Source: Planctomycetota bacterium (lineage in GTDB: Bacteria; Planctomycetota; Phycisphaerae; Phycisphaerales; Phycisphaeraceae). From it: DNA of 64,000 nucleotides. A program made the translations under genes and the position numbers. How positions within the stretch are numbered: the stretch's first letter is position 1; each line of letters starts with the position of its first letter. The DNA lies in NCBI GenBank assembly GCA_016350165.1, contig CP066225.1:2356001-2420000 (forward strand), read 5' to 3'. The notes beneath the pieces were generated by a model that was not told where the DNA came from, did not search any database, and saw only the letters and a list, made by a program, of their open reading frames with translations. This document shows positions 17,115 through 25,986 of this stretch, piece after piece.

Positions 17115-18368
17115 ATGAAAAGCCTGTTGTTGAAAATGATGCTGCCTGTGGCGGTGGGTGGTAGTGTGATGTTGGGTTTTGGGAGTGTGAATGGTGAGGG
17201 TGAAGATGGTGGTTTGTTTGGGAAAATTGAGAAGCCGTTGATATCAACGACGGTGAAGGGGTTTGTTGCGGAAAGTCGGATGGATAAGCGGCCGAAGTTG
17301 AGTGCTGAGGAATATGCGGTGTTGGCGGATTATTTGAGGGAGGTTTATGGGAAAGATGTTGGGGAATGGCCTCGCGGATTGGTAGATGAAGGGGTTACAT
17401 ATATTGAGATGGGTGAGTTGCCGAGCACGCCCTACCCTGAAGATAACTTGCCGAGTGAAGAGAAGGAACGATTGGGTAAACAGCTGTTTTTTGATGGACG
17501 GCTGTCTGGACCTGGTCAGATGTCGTGCGCATCCTGTCATATTGCAGATTTGGGTTGGGCGGATGGTCGGTCAAGGTCGTTGGGTCATGGCGCGAACATG
17601 TTGGTGAGGAACACACCGACGATGTTGAACTCGGCTCACAGTAAAAAGCAGTTCTGGGATGGGCGCGCGGATACGTTGGAGGAATTGGTTGTTGCGGTGC
17701 TCACGAATCCTGATGAGATGAGTAACACGGTTGAAGAGGTTGTTGAATCAGTGAAGGAGATTGAGGGATATCGCGCGGGGTTTGCGACGGTGTTTGGTGA
17801 TGAAGAAGTGACGATTGATCGGATTGCGAAAGCGATTGCGACACATGTGCGAAGTATTGTGAGTGAGCCTTCAAGTAAGTTTGATAAGTTTTTGGGTGGT
17901 AAGCATGATGTGATGTCAGATTCAGCGGTGAGAGGATTGCATCTGTTTCGGACGGATGCGCGGTGTATGAACTGTCATACGGGCCCGCTTTTGACGGATC
18001 AGAAGTTTCATAACTTGAATCTGGCTTACTACGGCAGGAAGTATGAGGATTTGGGCCGATATAACGTGACGGGTAAGGCGGAGGATGTTGGGAAATTTAA
18101 AACACCTTCACTGAGGAATGTTGGGCGAACGGCGCCTTATTCGCATGCTGGCTTTTTTGATTTGGAGGGGATGCTGAATATGTATAACGCGGGGATGCCA
18201 ACGGTGAAGCGGAAGAATGGGCAGGAGGACGATCCGCTGTTCCCTGAAAAGGATGCGTTACTGAAACCATTGCACTTGAATGATCAGGATTTGGCTGACT
18301 TGAAGGCGTTTTTAGAATCGCTGACGGAGAGAAGGCGAAGGGATGTAATGCCTGAGCTGCCGGAGTGA
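17115..18368 (+). CDS. di-heme cytochrome c peroxidase (MauG/CcpA family)
   Basis: 417-residue periplasmic di-heme protein that in characterised relatives reduces hydrogen peroxide with electrons from small cytochromes. Signal peptide KSLLLKMMLPVAVGGSVMLGFG. The first heme site is CASCH (about residue 137) and the second CMNCH (about residue 286). Conserved surrounding motifs are KQLFFDGRLSG, RNTPTMLNSA, FWDGRADTLEEL and KTPSLRNVGRTAPYSHAG, the last near the distal methionine/histidine region. ATG codons at 17106, 17109 and 17115 compete; 17115 has GAGG at the best spacing. A Fur-like box upstream suggests iron-dependent control. Confidence 0.9.
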   Translation: MKSLLLKMMLPVAVGGSVMLGFGSVNGEGEDGGLFGKIEKPLISTTVKGFVAESRMDKRPKLSAEEYAVLADYLREVYGKDVGEWPRGLVDEGVTYIEMGELPSTPYPEDNLPSEEKERLGKQLFFDGRLSGPGQMSCASCHIADLGWADGRSRSLGHGANMLVRNTPTMLNSAHSKKQFWDGRADTLEELVVAVLTNPDEMSNTVEEVVESVKEIEGYRAGFATVFGDEEVTIDRIAKAIATHVRSIVSEPSSKFDKFLGGKHDVMSDSAVRGLHLFRTDARCMNCHTGPLLTDQKFHNLNLAYYGRKYEDLGRYNVTGKAEDVGKFKTPSLRNVGRTAPYSHAGFFDLEGMLNMYNAGMPTVKRKNGQEDDPLFPEKDALLKPLHLNDQDLADLKAFLESLTERRRRDVMPELPE

Positions 18369-18376
18369 TGAAGCGG

Positions 18377-18877
18377 TTATTCGATCTCATCCCAGAATTG
18401 ATCAACTTCATCATCGAATATGTTCAACTCACCCGTTTTTATGCTGTGCAATCGTTTTTTTGAATAACACGGTTCAAAGCTATCTGCATGCTCATCTAGA
18501 AAACGGTAATAGAGTTGTTTGGCTGAAATTTTTCGATGCGGGCAATCAACTAAGCTTATATCGATTGGATAGTCAGCAAACGAAGACGTGTTCAGTTTGA
18601 TCGTACAAGCAAGATGCGATGTGAAAGAAAGCTCGAAATCACCTACATCAACGAGCAAAAGTTCAAGTGCTGATGGATTATGCGAACCTTCAATATAGAT
18701 ACGTGCAGCCGGTTCTGCTCCGAAGTGCTGGATGAAATTATCTTTGATGAAAGCTGGTGAAATGATTTGGATTTCACGTATGTACGCATCATCCCAATCA
18801 AAACCAGTCGTTAGCTGATTGATTTGTTCCGATGTGTTATTGAATTTAATCCAATTTACAGATGTTTGTTTGTTCAT
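18377..18877 (-). CDS. protein of unknown function in zinc-ribbon operon
   Basis: 166-residue soluble protein with no recognised domain. It is acidic at the C-terminus (FDDEVDQFWDEIE) and contains a DWDDAYIREIQIISP-like segment and beta-rich stretches. Its ATG overlaps the stop of the upstream zinc-ribbon membrane protein gene (ATGA), so the two are translationally coupled and probably act together. It converges with the peroxidase gene, nine bases apart. Confidence 0.65.
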   Translation of the reverse strand: MNKQTSVNWIKFNNTSEQINQLTTGFDWDDAYIREIQIISPAFIKDNFIQHFGAEPAARIYIEGSHNPSALELLLVDVGDFELSFTSHLACTIKLNTSSFADYPIDISLVDCPHRKISAKQLYYRFLDEHADSFEPCYSKKRLHSIKTGELNIFDDEVDQFWDEIE

Positions 18878-19620
18878 GATGCGTTTGATCCTCTGTTGGT
18901 ACCTGCGGTTCTGAGTTTGAAGATGACATGAGTGATTGTATTACGGCCAATGATGAGGTAGTTGCCAATGATGATCTGGATCGTTGGTGAAATGAGTTCA
19001 TAAGTGCTATTACCAAAAACCGGTATATACATATCATGAAGTTGTGTTGTATCTGGCCCAATAGCGAGGTTACGGTAGGTGAGGCCGTATATGACTTGAA
19101 CGAGATTGATGATGGCAGTGATGCAAACATATGAGCCGAGAAGTGCGAGCCCAATACCGAGGATTTCGTTTGCGTTCAGGTGTGGGTTGATGGAGACGTA
19201 GCCTTTGGGTTTGAAAAGCTTTGTCGTGATCGACGGTGCATAAATGAAGAGTGTGATGAAGATGATTGTTTCGAGTGAAAGTAGTGTGCTGTAAAGGAAA
19301 AATTCGGGCCAAGAGACGCTCATATCAACCACATTCATTATTGATGAGGGAAGAATCAATGCGGCAAGACCTGCGATGATTTGGATATGAAACGGCAGCA
19401 TGTAAACCATCAAGCAGTAAATGATGAGTAAACGTAGTAGTATTGTGGTTAAACTGTGCTGCGTTGTGAGGTAATGAGAATTGATAGATTTTTGAATGGG
19501 GGTGCCACATTCAGGGCAGTCGCCTTTGGGCTCGAGCGATTTAAGTGGGTAGTTACAATTTTTGCATGCAATGTTTTCTGTGTTAGTGAGATTGGGTAGC
19601 AGAGTTGAATTATCTGACAT
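18874..19620 (-). CDS. zinc-ribbon polytopic membrane protein (paralog)
   Basis: 248-residue paralog of the 13971-14630 product. The N-terminal zinc ribbon CKNCNYPLKSL...CPECGTPIQKS is followed by about five hydrophobic helices. It ends in a polar tail. The first gene of a two-gene operon with the 166-residue protein downstream (four-base overlap). The function is unknown. An ATCTATATATAG palindrome lies about 90 bases before its start, as in the region upstream of its paralog. Confidence 0.72.
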   Translation of the reverse strand: MSDNSTLLPNLTNTENIACKNCNYPLKSLEPKGDCPECGTPIQKSINSHYLTTQHSLTTILLRLLIIYCLMVYMLPFHIQIIAGLAALILPSSIMNVVDMSVSWPEFFLYSTLLSLETIIFITLFIYAPSITTKLFKPKGYVSINPHLNANEILGIGLALLGSYVCITAIINLVQVIYGLTYRNLAIGPDTTQLHDMYIPVFGNSTYELISPTIQIIIGNYLIIGRNTITHVIFKLRTAGTNRGSNAS

Positions 19621-19709
19621 GGTGTGGTTCCGGAAGAATGTGATATGTTTTGTAATGCATTGTAATAATGTTAAATAAATGGGTGGTAATGAATTTTTTG
19701 TAGGTGCAT

Positions 19710-19719
19710 CTATATATAG
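19710..19719. promoter_or_regulatory. CTATATATAG palindrome (copy 2)
   Basis: GCATCTATATATAG in the divergent gap between the zinc-ribbon gene (left) and the 131-residue protein gene (right). Same 12-mer as at 15316 and 50320. Confidence 0.4.
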
Positions 19720-19764
19720 ATACAGTTGTGGTGAAAGGTGAATTGATGAGATGGAGATATTGAT

Positions 19765-20160
19765 GTGAATGAAATTGCTGTGGTATTTGCGGACATTTCA
19801 TATGAGCTGATGTGCGAACTTGAAAGTAAGATGCATGTTTGGATTTGTTTAACAAAACAGAACAAACGTATTGTCGATTTGTTTTGGCAGAACAGGGTTG
19901 ATGGACAGGGCGATGATGATGTGATGGGGATTGGTGGTACAACAACATTTGAGGTTTTTGAGATTGATCACGAAGATGATTTGTGCGACTTGTTAGATGA
20001 AATTTATCAACATCACTGCGGATATGGTATGGACCCCAAACTTCATGCGATACAGCTTGTGGGGATTGATGCGACTGAATCACTTCGTGAGATATTGCGA
20101 GACTATGACTTCACGCAATTTAATAAGAATAAAATTGGTTTTCGGGCTGTAAATGTTTAG
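19765..20160 (+). CDS. small acidic protein of unknown function
   Basis: 131-residue soluble protein with a likely GTG start; GGAG lies 8 bases upstream. It is rich in Asp/Glu, with two histidine-bearing segments (IDHEDDLCDLL, EIYQHHCGYGMD) that could bind a metal, but no domain is recognised. Its stop overlaps the 3' end of the convergent aldolase gene by four bases. Confidence 0.55.
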   Translation: MNEIAVVFADISYELMCELESKMHVWICLTKQNKRIVDLFWQNRVDGQGDDDVMGIGGTTTFEVFEIDHEDDLCDLLDEIYQHHCGYGMDPKLHAIQLVGIDATESLREILRDYDFTQFNKNKIGFRAVNV

Positions 20161-21212
20161 ATCGTACGGGCGGCGGTGATGGGTTTGATGTCTTCGATGA
20201 ATTCATCGATGTCGGATTCCTCGGTGTCCCAACTGGTCATGAGACGATATTGGCGAGGTTCGAGGAAGTTGTAGAAGAGCCACCCTTTTTCTAAGAGAGT
20301 TTCGGCTTCGTCTGGCCAAAGTTCGACGAAGAGTGAGTTGGCTTCACGTTTTTGAAGAATGCGCACATCGGCTTCAGCAATTTTGTTTTCGAGTAGCTCG
20401 GCCATGGCGTTGGCTTTCGCTGCATAACGTAGTGCGACATCATCACGGAGCAGGCCTAACCATTGTGCTGAGATGAAGCGGCCTTTGGAAACAAGTTGGG
20501 CCATCTGTTTGCGAAGGTATTCGGGGATGAGTTCATTTTCTTGCGGATAGTCAAAGAGGTAAGCAGCTTCACAGATCATGCCGCCGATTTTTGTGCCGCC
20601 TAGTGAGAGCGCGTCGGGGCGAATGTGTTTGATGAAAGTTGGTGCATCGATGCCGAGGGTGATCAATGCGTTGAATAGACGAGCGCCATCGATGTGAAGT
20701 TTGAGGTTGTGCTCGTCGGCAAAATCACGAATGGCTGCGAGTTCTTCGAGTGAATAGACGGTTCCGAGTTCGGTGACCTGGGTGACAGAGATGACGGTGG
20801 GTTTGACGCCGTGAATGCCGTGGACACGGTTCATGATGGATGCGGCGTGATTGAGATCAATTTTGCCGAAGTCGCCTGTGAGTGGGAGGAGTTTGAGATG
20901 GCCTGTGAGTTCGGGGGCTGCACATTCATCGGTGTTCATGTGTGAGAGTTCGTGGCAAAGGACTGCTTCCCAAGTTTGACAGAATGAACTGAGGCAAAGG
21001 ACGTTGGCGCCGGTACCTGTGGGAACGAATTGGATGTTGTCGGTGTCGCCGTTGCCTCGTCCAAGGAATCGCGCGATTTCAAGTTTGGCGTTTCGTGTGA
21101 TCTGATCTTCGCCATAAGCAGGAGCATGGTTGGTGTTGGCACGGAGGATCTGTTCGATGACTTCACGAACAATGGGTGCGTGATTGTCGGAAGCGAATTG
21201 ACGTTTGGGCAT
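20157..21212 (-). CDS. ltaE: threonine aldolase / beta-eliminating lyase
   Basis: 351-residue PLP enzyme of the threonine aldolase family (fold type I), cleaving L-threonine or related beta-hydroxy amino acids to glycine and an aldehyde. Family signs: the opening FASDNHAPI, VPTGTGAN, HINTDE-like HMNTDECAA, the LHIDGARLFNALI block and the PLP lysine in LSLGGTKIGGM. AAGGA eight bases before the ATG supports the start. Length is normal for the family. It has no operon partner. The gene symbol is by family only; some relatives prefer other substrates. Confidence 0.85.
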   Translation of the reverse strand: MPKRQFASDNHAPIVREVIEQILRANTNHAPAYGEDQITRNAKLEIARFLGRGNGDTDNIQFVPTGTGANVLCLSSFCQTWEAVLCHELSHMNTDECAAPELTGHLKLLPLTGDFGKIDLNHAASIMNRVHGIHGVKPTVISVTQVTELGTVYSLEELAAIRDFADEHNLKLHIDGARLFNALITLGIDAPTFIKHIRPDALSLGGTKIGGMICEAAYLFDYPQENELIPEYLRKQMAQLVSKGRFISAQWLGLLRDDVALRYAAKANAMAELLENKIAEADVRILQKREANSLFVELWPDEAETLLEKGWLFYNFLEPRQYRLMTSWDTEESDIDEFIEDIKPITAARTI

Positions 21213-21353
21213 ATGTGTGATCCTTAAAATGCGGCTTCTACTTAGTGAGGGTAGGGGGTAAGTCGTGCTGATTCCATATGGGCCAGCAAGTCGGCCGATA
21301 TATACTTGTGTTATCGACGCTTATTTCATTTCGCGGACAATTGGAGTCATGTG

Positions 21354-23123
21354 ATGCTCAAGAGTTTTATGGCTGGTGTGATTGTTTTGGCAAGTAATTT
21401 GGTACTGATGGGGTGTGGAACGAATGTACCTGAAGCGGATGTGACGTTTATATCGGGAGCAGGGCATAACACACTGGACCCGCAGCGGATGAGTTGGGTG
21501 CATGACTTTCGGGTGGCGCGGTCGTTATATGAGACGTTAGTGCGGTATGACTTTGCGAAGCAGGTGATCGAGCCGGGCGTTGCGGAGCGCTGGGATGTGA
21601 GTGAGGATGGAAAAACGTACACGTTCCATATCAGAACAGATGCGAAGTGGTCGAATGGTGAGCCGATTAAATCGAGCGATTTTTACTATGCGTGGCTAAG
21701 AGTGTGTACACCTGATCAGGCATCGGATTACTCAGAGTTGTTCTACCCGATCAAAGGCGTGCGCGCGTTTTACAATTGGCGATTAGAACAGATCTCAAAC
21801 TTTGCAACTGAAAATCCGAATGGGAATCAGGAAGTTGCGGACCAGTTGTGGGAGCAAACGAAGCAGCGGTATGCGGATACGGTCGGCGTGAAGATGATTG
21901 ATGAGCGTACGATTGAGGTTGAGTTGGAACGTCCGACGCCATACTTTTTGGAGTTAGTCGCATTTATCACGTACGTGCCAACCTATCAGCCTGCGATCAT
22001 GGAAAACTCTGCGATCAATGCTGATACAGCGACGTTTGTTTTAGACCCAACTTATTGGAGTGATCCGAAACGTTTAATTACGAATGGTCCCTATGTTTTG
22101 AAAAAACGTGCGTTCAAACAGTACATGCTTATGACGATGAATGAGCATTACTGGAATAAGGGTGCGATGAAGAATCAGTCGGTGCTTGAAAGAATCATTG
22201 AGAATCCTGAAACAGCATTGCGGACGTATGAAGACGGACGTGAGGGGATTGATTTTTGGCCTGACGTACCGACGGCTGGTTCGATTGCAGAGCTTTTAAT
22301 TAGTGCGTCTGATTCCGGACAACGTAATGATGTACACACGATTAAAGCTGCTGGTACTTACTTCTACAACTTCAACTGTATCAATCCACGCACGCAGGAA
22401 GGTAATGAGAATCCATTGCTTGATCCAAGGGTGAGAAAAGCGATGGCGATGGCGATTGATCGAAACTATCTGGTTAATCGTGTGACGAGAATTCATCAGC
22501 CGATTGCGAGAACGTTTGTGCCACCGGGGTCGATCGCTGGTTATGAAGCACCGGTTCAAGATGGTCTGACATTCAGTCCCGAACAAGCTAATGAGTTACT
22601 TGCTGAAGCTGGTTATCCAAATGGGCGCGGCTTCCCAACGCTGACCCTGCTCTATAACACAGGTAATCTTCATGAACAGCCAGCACAGGCAGTCGTAAAA
22701 ATGTGGGAAGACAATCTTGGCATAAAAGTGAACCTGCAAGGCATCGAAACCAAAGTATTCGGCGATCGCTTGAAGAACAAGGAATTTGATATCTCAAGGG
22801 CAGGGTGGTTCGGCGACTACCCTGATCCAACAACTTTCCTCAATAAACTCGCAGCTCACTCGAATAATAATGATGCCGGTTGGGATAACAAAGAATATAA
22901 CGACTTGCTCACAAAAGCTGCTGACACGGTGAATCATGAGCAGCGATACAAAGTGCTTGAGGATGCAGAAGCTTTGATGGTGGAGCAGGCGCCGATGGCT
23001 TTGATCTATCAGTACATTCAGATTTATTTGTATGACGAGAGCCGCGTAAAGGGGCTTTCCGAGCAGGAGAATGCATGGAACAAGTATTATCTGGAGTACA
23101 TCTGGGTCGAGCCAAGCAAGTAA
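21354..23123 (+). CDS. oligopeptide ABC transporter substrate-binding lipoprotein (OppA-like, copy 1)
   Basis: 589-residue SBP family 5 solute-binding lipoprotein for peptides. Lipobox LVLMGCG gives Cys at about residue 22. Family blocks are LDPQRMSWVHDFRVARSLYE, WRVSEDGKTYTFHIR-like (WDVSEDGKTYTFHIR), NGEPIKSSDFYYAWLR and a C-terminal RAGWFGDYPDPTTFLNKL. GGAG upstream fixes ATG 21354. It is about two-thirds identical, by eye, to the next gene, a clear tandem duplication. No permease or ATPase gene is adjacent; an OppB-like permease lies 7 kb further on. The first part has G-rich codons and the last third shifts towards the C-rich usage of copy 2. Confidence 0.88.
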   Translation: MLKSFMAGVIVLASNLVLMGCGTNVPEADVTFISGAGHNTLDPQRMSWVHDFRVARSLYETLVRYDFAKQVIEPGVAERWDVSEDGKTYTFHIRTDAKWSNGEPIKSSDFYYAWLRVCTPDQASDYSELFYPIKGVRAFYNWRLEQISNFATENPNGNQEVADQLWEQTKQRYADTVGVKMIDERTIEVELERPTPYFLELVAFITYVPTYQPAIMENSAINADTATFVLDPTYWSDPKRLITNGPYVLKKRAFKQYMLMTMNEHYWNKGAMKNQSVLERIIENPETALRTYEDGREGIDFWPDVPTAGSIAELLISASDSGQRNDVHTIKAAGTYFYNFNCINPRTQEGNENPLLDPRVRKAMAMAIDRNYLVNRVTRIHQPIARTFVPPGSIAGYEAPVQDGLTFSPEQANELLAEAGYPNGRGFPTLTLLYNTGNLHEQPAQAVVKMWEDNLGIKVNLQGIETKVFGDRLKNKEFDISRAGWFGDYPDPTTFLNKLAAHSNNNDAGWDNKEYNDLLTKAADTVNHEQRYKVLEDAEALMVEQAPMALIYQYIQIYLYDESRVKGLSEQENAWNKYYLEYIWVEPSK

Positions 23124-23462
23124 TCAAGTGAAGCGGGCATGTGAGCGGCTAGTGATTTCCTGCGATGCTAATACTGTCACATCTATTTAATCGTATATTC
23201 TAAAAGCAGTTACGTGCTACATGTGCTATTTTGCTACGTATGTCCTAGCAAAGATCTGTCCATTTGCACTGTGATCTGTTATATAATGATTCACTGAATG
23301 GTTTTGGAGCGTATCGCGCACATACACGTAAAGAATTAGACATTGGCCAGGGATGGAGCAGTGGTGTCGGTCATTTTGTCTTAACTGTATCAGAGCCGAT
23401 TTTACTTTTCATCAAAGCGAAGTCATCGCGAGCGCTATATTTATCACCACTGGAGCACTTGA
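23124..23462. other. intergenic region between the OppA paralogs
   Basis: 339 bases without a gene. A TATAAT hexamer (23282-23287) with TTGCAC nearby at too short a spacing is the best promoter candidate for copy 2. The + strand changes from G-rich to C-rich across this gap. Confidence 0.35.
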
Positions 23463-25229
23463 ATGATGTTGAAACAAACTCTCGTCGCTGTCCTTCTGGC
23501 TTGTATCACTTTGATCTCAGCTGGTTGTGGCTCCGGCACGCCTGAAGCAGATGTCACCTACATCTCAACTTTGGCGCACAGCTACCTCGATCCACAGCGC
23601 ATGTCATGGTTGCACGATATCCGTACCGCTCGCAATCTTTACGAGCCATTGGTGAAGTATGACTTCGTGAACTATAAAGTTACGCCAGGTGTTGCTGAGA
23701 AATGGGAAGTCTCTGACGATGAACTGACCTACACTTTCCATCTTCGCAAAGATGCAAAGTGGTCCAACGGTGACGCCGTCACTTCCGCTGATTTCGTCTA
23801 CGCATGGCGACGCGCAATGCTCCCCGACCAAGCTGCTTCATACTCAGAACTCTTCTTCCCAATTAAGGGTGCAAAAGAATTCTTCAGTTGGCGCTCTGAG
23901 CAAACAAAACAATTCGCGAAAGATTATCCAGGTGGCTCGCAAGAAGTAGCTGACAAGATGTGGGCTGAAACTGAAACGAAATTCAACGAACTTGTTGGCG
24001 TAAAAGCACCTGATGCTAATACCGTCATTATCGAGCTTAAGAAGCCAACCCCATACTATCTTGAACTCATCGCATTCATCACCTACGCACCAGTTCATAA
24101 AACTTCCGTTGAAGCAGTAACATCGATCAATTCTGATTCTGGCATGGTCATCACAGACTCAAGTTACTGGTCCACGCCAGAAATGGTCGTAAATAACGGC
24201 CCATACCAAATCAAGCAACGCAACTTCAAGCAGTTTCTTCTTATGACCGCCAACCCACACTACTGGAACAAAGGCGCGATGAAGAACCAATCACTGCTCG
24301 AACGCATCATCGAGAATCCTGAAACAGCCCTTCGCACATTCGAAGACCCACGTGAGAACATCGACCTTTGGCCAGACGTTCCAACCTCGGGTTCACTCGC
24401 TGAAATGCTTGTTAACTCAGCACAAAAAGGTGATCGTAAAGACGTTCACGTTGTTCAAGCAGCAGGCAACTATTTCTACAATTTCAACTGTACTGCCAAA
24501 ACAACTGAAAACGGTGAGCCTAACCCTCTATTAGACGCACGCGTCCGTCGCGCACTCGCAATGTCTATCGACCGTAAATACATCGTTGACCGTGTCACAC
24601 GTTTACACGAACCAATCGCAAAAACTTTCATCCCACCGCACGTGATGAAAGACTATAACTCACCATTAGATAGAGGCCTCACCTTCGATCCAGAGCAAGC
24701 AAAAACACTGCTCACAGAAGCTGGCTTCCCAGAAGGTAAAAACTTCCCATCACTCACCCTCCTCTACAACACAGGTTCATTCCACCAGCAACCAGCTCAA
24801 GCAGTTGTAAAGATGTGGGAGGAAAACCTCGGTATCCAAGTCAATCTGCAAGGCCTAGAACCTAAAGTTTTCGGCGACCGTCTGCGTCGCAAAGATTTTG
24901 AAATCTCACGTGCCTCATGGTTCGGCGATTACCCAGACCCAACCACATTCCTCAACAAACTCGCGATTGATTCAAACAACAATGATACGGGATGGGACAA
25001 CGAACAATATAACGAACTGCTCAAACAAGCTGCCAACACGATCGACGTAGACAAACGTATGCGTCTTCTCGAACAAGCTGAAGGCCTCATGCTCGAACAA
25101 GCGCCAATGGCTCAACTTTTCACATGGATTCAACTCCGTCTCTATGATGAAAACAAAGTCAAAGGCTTCAAGGAACAAGACAATTCTTGGAACACATACG
25201 ACTTCTACAAAATCCACGTCGTAAAATAA
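23463..25229 (+). CDS. oligopeptide ABC transporter substrate-binding lipoprotein (OppA-like, copy 2)
   Basis: 588-residue paralog of the preceding gene. Lipobox LISAGCG; blocks LDPQRMSWLHDIRTARNLYE, WEVSDDELTYTFHLR, NGDAVTSADFVYAWRR and RASWFGDYPDPTTFLNKL align with copy 1 throughout. Divergence is spread along the sequence, so the duplication is old. Codon third positions are C-rich, opposite to the start of copy 1. GGAG is seven bases before the ATG. A strong terminator follows at 25251, so it is transcribed without the next gene. It probably binds peptides or murein peptides, delivered through a permease encoded elsewhere. Confidence 0.88.
   Translation: MMLKQTLVAVLLACITLISAGCGSGTPEADVTYISTLAHSYLDPQRMSWLHDIRTARNLYEPLVKYDFVNYKVTPGVAEKWEVSDDELTYTFHLRKDAKWSNGDAVTSADFVYAWRRAMLPDQAASYSELFFPIKGAKEFFSWRSEQTKQFAKDYPGGSQEVADKMWAETETKFNELVGVKAPDANTVIIELKKPTPYYLELIAFITYAPVHKTSVEAVTSINSDSGMVITDSSYWSTPEMVVNNGPYQIKQRNFKQFLLMTANPHYWNKGAMKNQSLLERIIENPETALRTFEDPRENIDLWPDVPTSGSLAEMLVNSAQKGDRKDVHVVQAAGNYFYNFNCTAKTTENGEPNPLLDARVRRALAMSIDRKYIVDRVTRLHEPIAKTFIPPHVMKDYNSPLDRGLTFDPEQAKTLLTEAGFPEGKNFPSLTLLYNTGSFHQQPAQAVVKMWEENLGIQVNLQGLEPKVFGDRLRRKDFEISRASWFGDYPDPTTFLNKLAIDSNNNDTGWDNEQYNELLKQAANTIDVDKRMRLLEQAEGLMLEQAPMAQLFTWIQLRLYDENKVKGFKEQDNSWNTYDFYKIHVVK
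24520..24534. repeat. CTAAY-N5-RTTAG palindrome
   Basis: CTAACCCTCTATTAG followed by ACGC, inside the second OppA gene where it encodes NPLLD using the codons CTA TTA. Same 15 bp pattern as the trio at 5087. Confidence 0.4.
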
Positions 25230-25250
25230 GCCTATAAATTAGCTATAAAC

Positions 25251-25292
25251 CACAGAGCCCATGACACACGTCATGGGCTTTGTGCATTTTTA
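25251..25292 (+). terminator. rho-independent terminator
   Basis: A 15-pair stem with one mismatch (CACAGAGCCCATGAC with GTCATGGGCTTTGTG) around loop ACAC, followed by CATTTTT. It lies 22 bases after the OppA copy 2 stop. Confidence 0.9.
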
Positions 25293-25375
25293 ACATTTCC
25301 CTATAGACCCATCGTTTCGATGCACATACCATAATTCCGTTGTCATTCATGCTGAATACCCAACGGAGAAATATC

Positions 25376-25957
25376 ATGTCAGCTAAAAACATCCTCATCC
25401 TTGCCGGCGACTTCGTCGAAGATTACGAAATCATGGTTCCCTTCCAAATGCTTGTGATGATCGGACACAATACCCACGTTGTCTGTCCCGACAAGAAAAA
25501 AGGTGATACGATTCGCACCGCTATCCACGACTTCGAAGGCGATCAAACCTATACCGAAAAACCCGGCCACAACTTCGCGCTCAATACTTCCTTCAAAGAC
25601 GTAAAACCTGATGATTATGATGCGCTTCTTATCGCAGGTGGTCGCGCTCCCGAATATATCCGCCTTAATGATCGCGTTCTCGAGATCACGCGTCACTTCG
25701 CAAACGCTGAAAAACCAATCGCCGCCATCTGTCACGGCATTCAGGTCCTTACAGCCGCCAACGTCGTTCGTGATTACACTCTCACCGCATACCATGCTGT
25801 CAAACCTGAAATCGAACTCGCTGGTGGCAAATACATCGAAATCCCCATGGATGCAGCCCACACCGATCGCAACCTTGTCACCGCTCCAGCTTGGCCTGCT
25901 CACCCTGCCTTCATCAAGCAGTTCCTCGACTTACTCGGCACGACGATTACCCTATAA
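25376..25957 (+). CDS. DJ-1/PfpI family protein
   Basis: 193-residue class I glutamine amidotransferase-like protein of the DJ-1/PfpI superfamily (deglycase, protease or chaperone-like in studied members). Residues 1-20 give the first strand (NILILAGDFVEDYE, with the conserved Glu), followed by ALLIAGGRAPEY. The nucleophile elbow AICHG has the catalytic cysteine near 116, and a PAWPAHPAFIKQFL tail matches YhbO/PfpI-type proteins. GGAG eight bases before ATG 25376 supports the start over 25340. It probably acts in stress protection. Confidence 0.88.
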   Translation: MSAKNILILAGDFVEDYEIMVPFQMLVMIGHNTHVVCPDKKKGDTIRTAIHDFEGDQTYTEKPGHNFALNTSFKDVKPDDYDALLIAGGRAPEYIRLNDRVLEITRHFANAEKPIAAICHGIQVLTAANVVRDYTLTAYHAVKPEIELAGGKYIEIPMDAAHTDRNLVTAPAWPAHPAFIKQFLDLLGTTITL

Positions 25958-25986
25958 AAATAGCAACTAAAGCTTATAATACGTTT

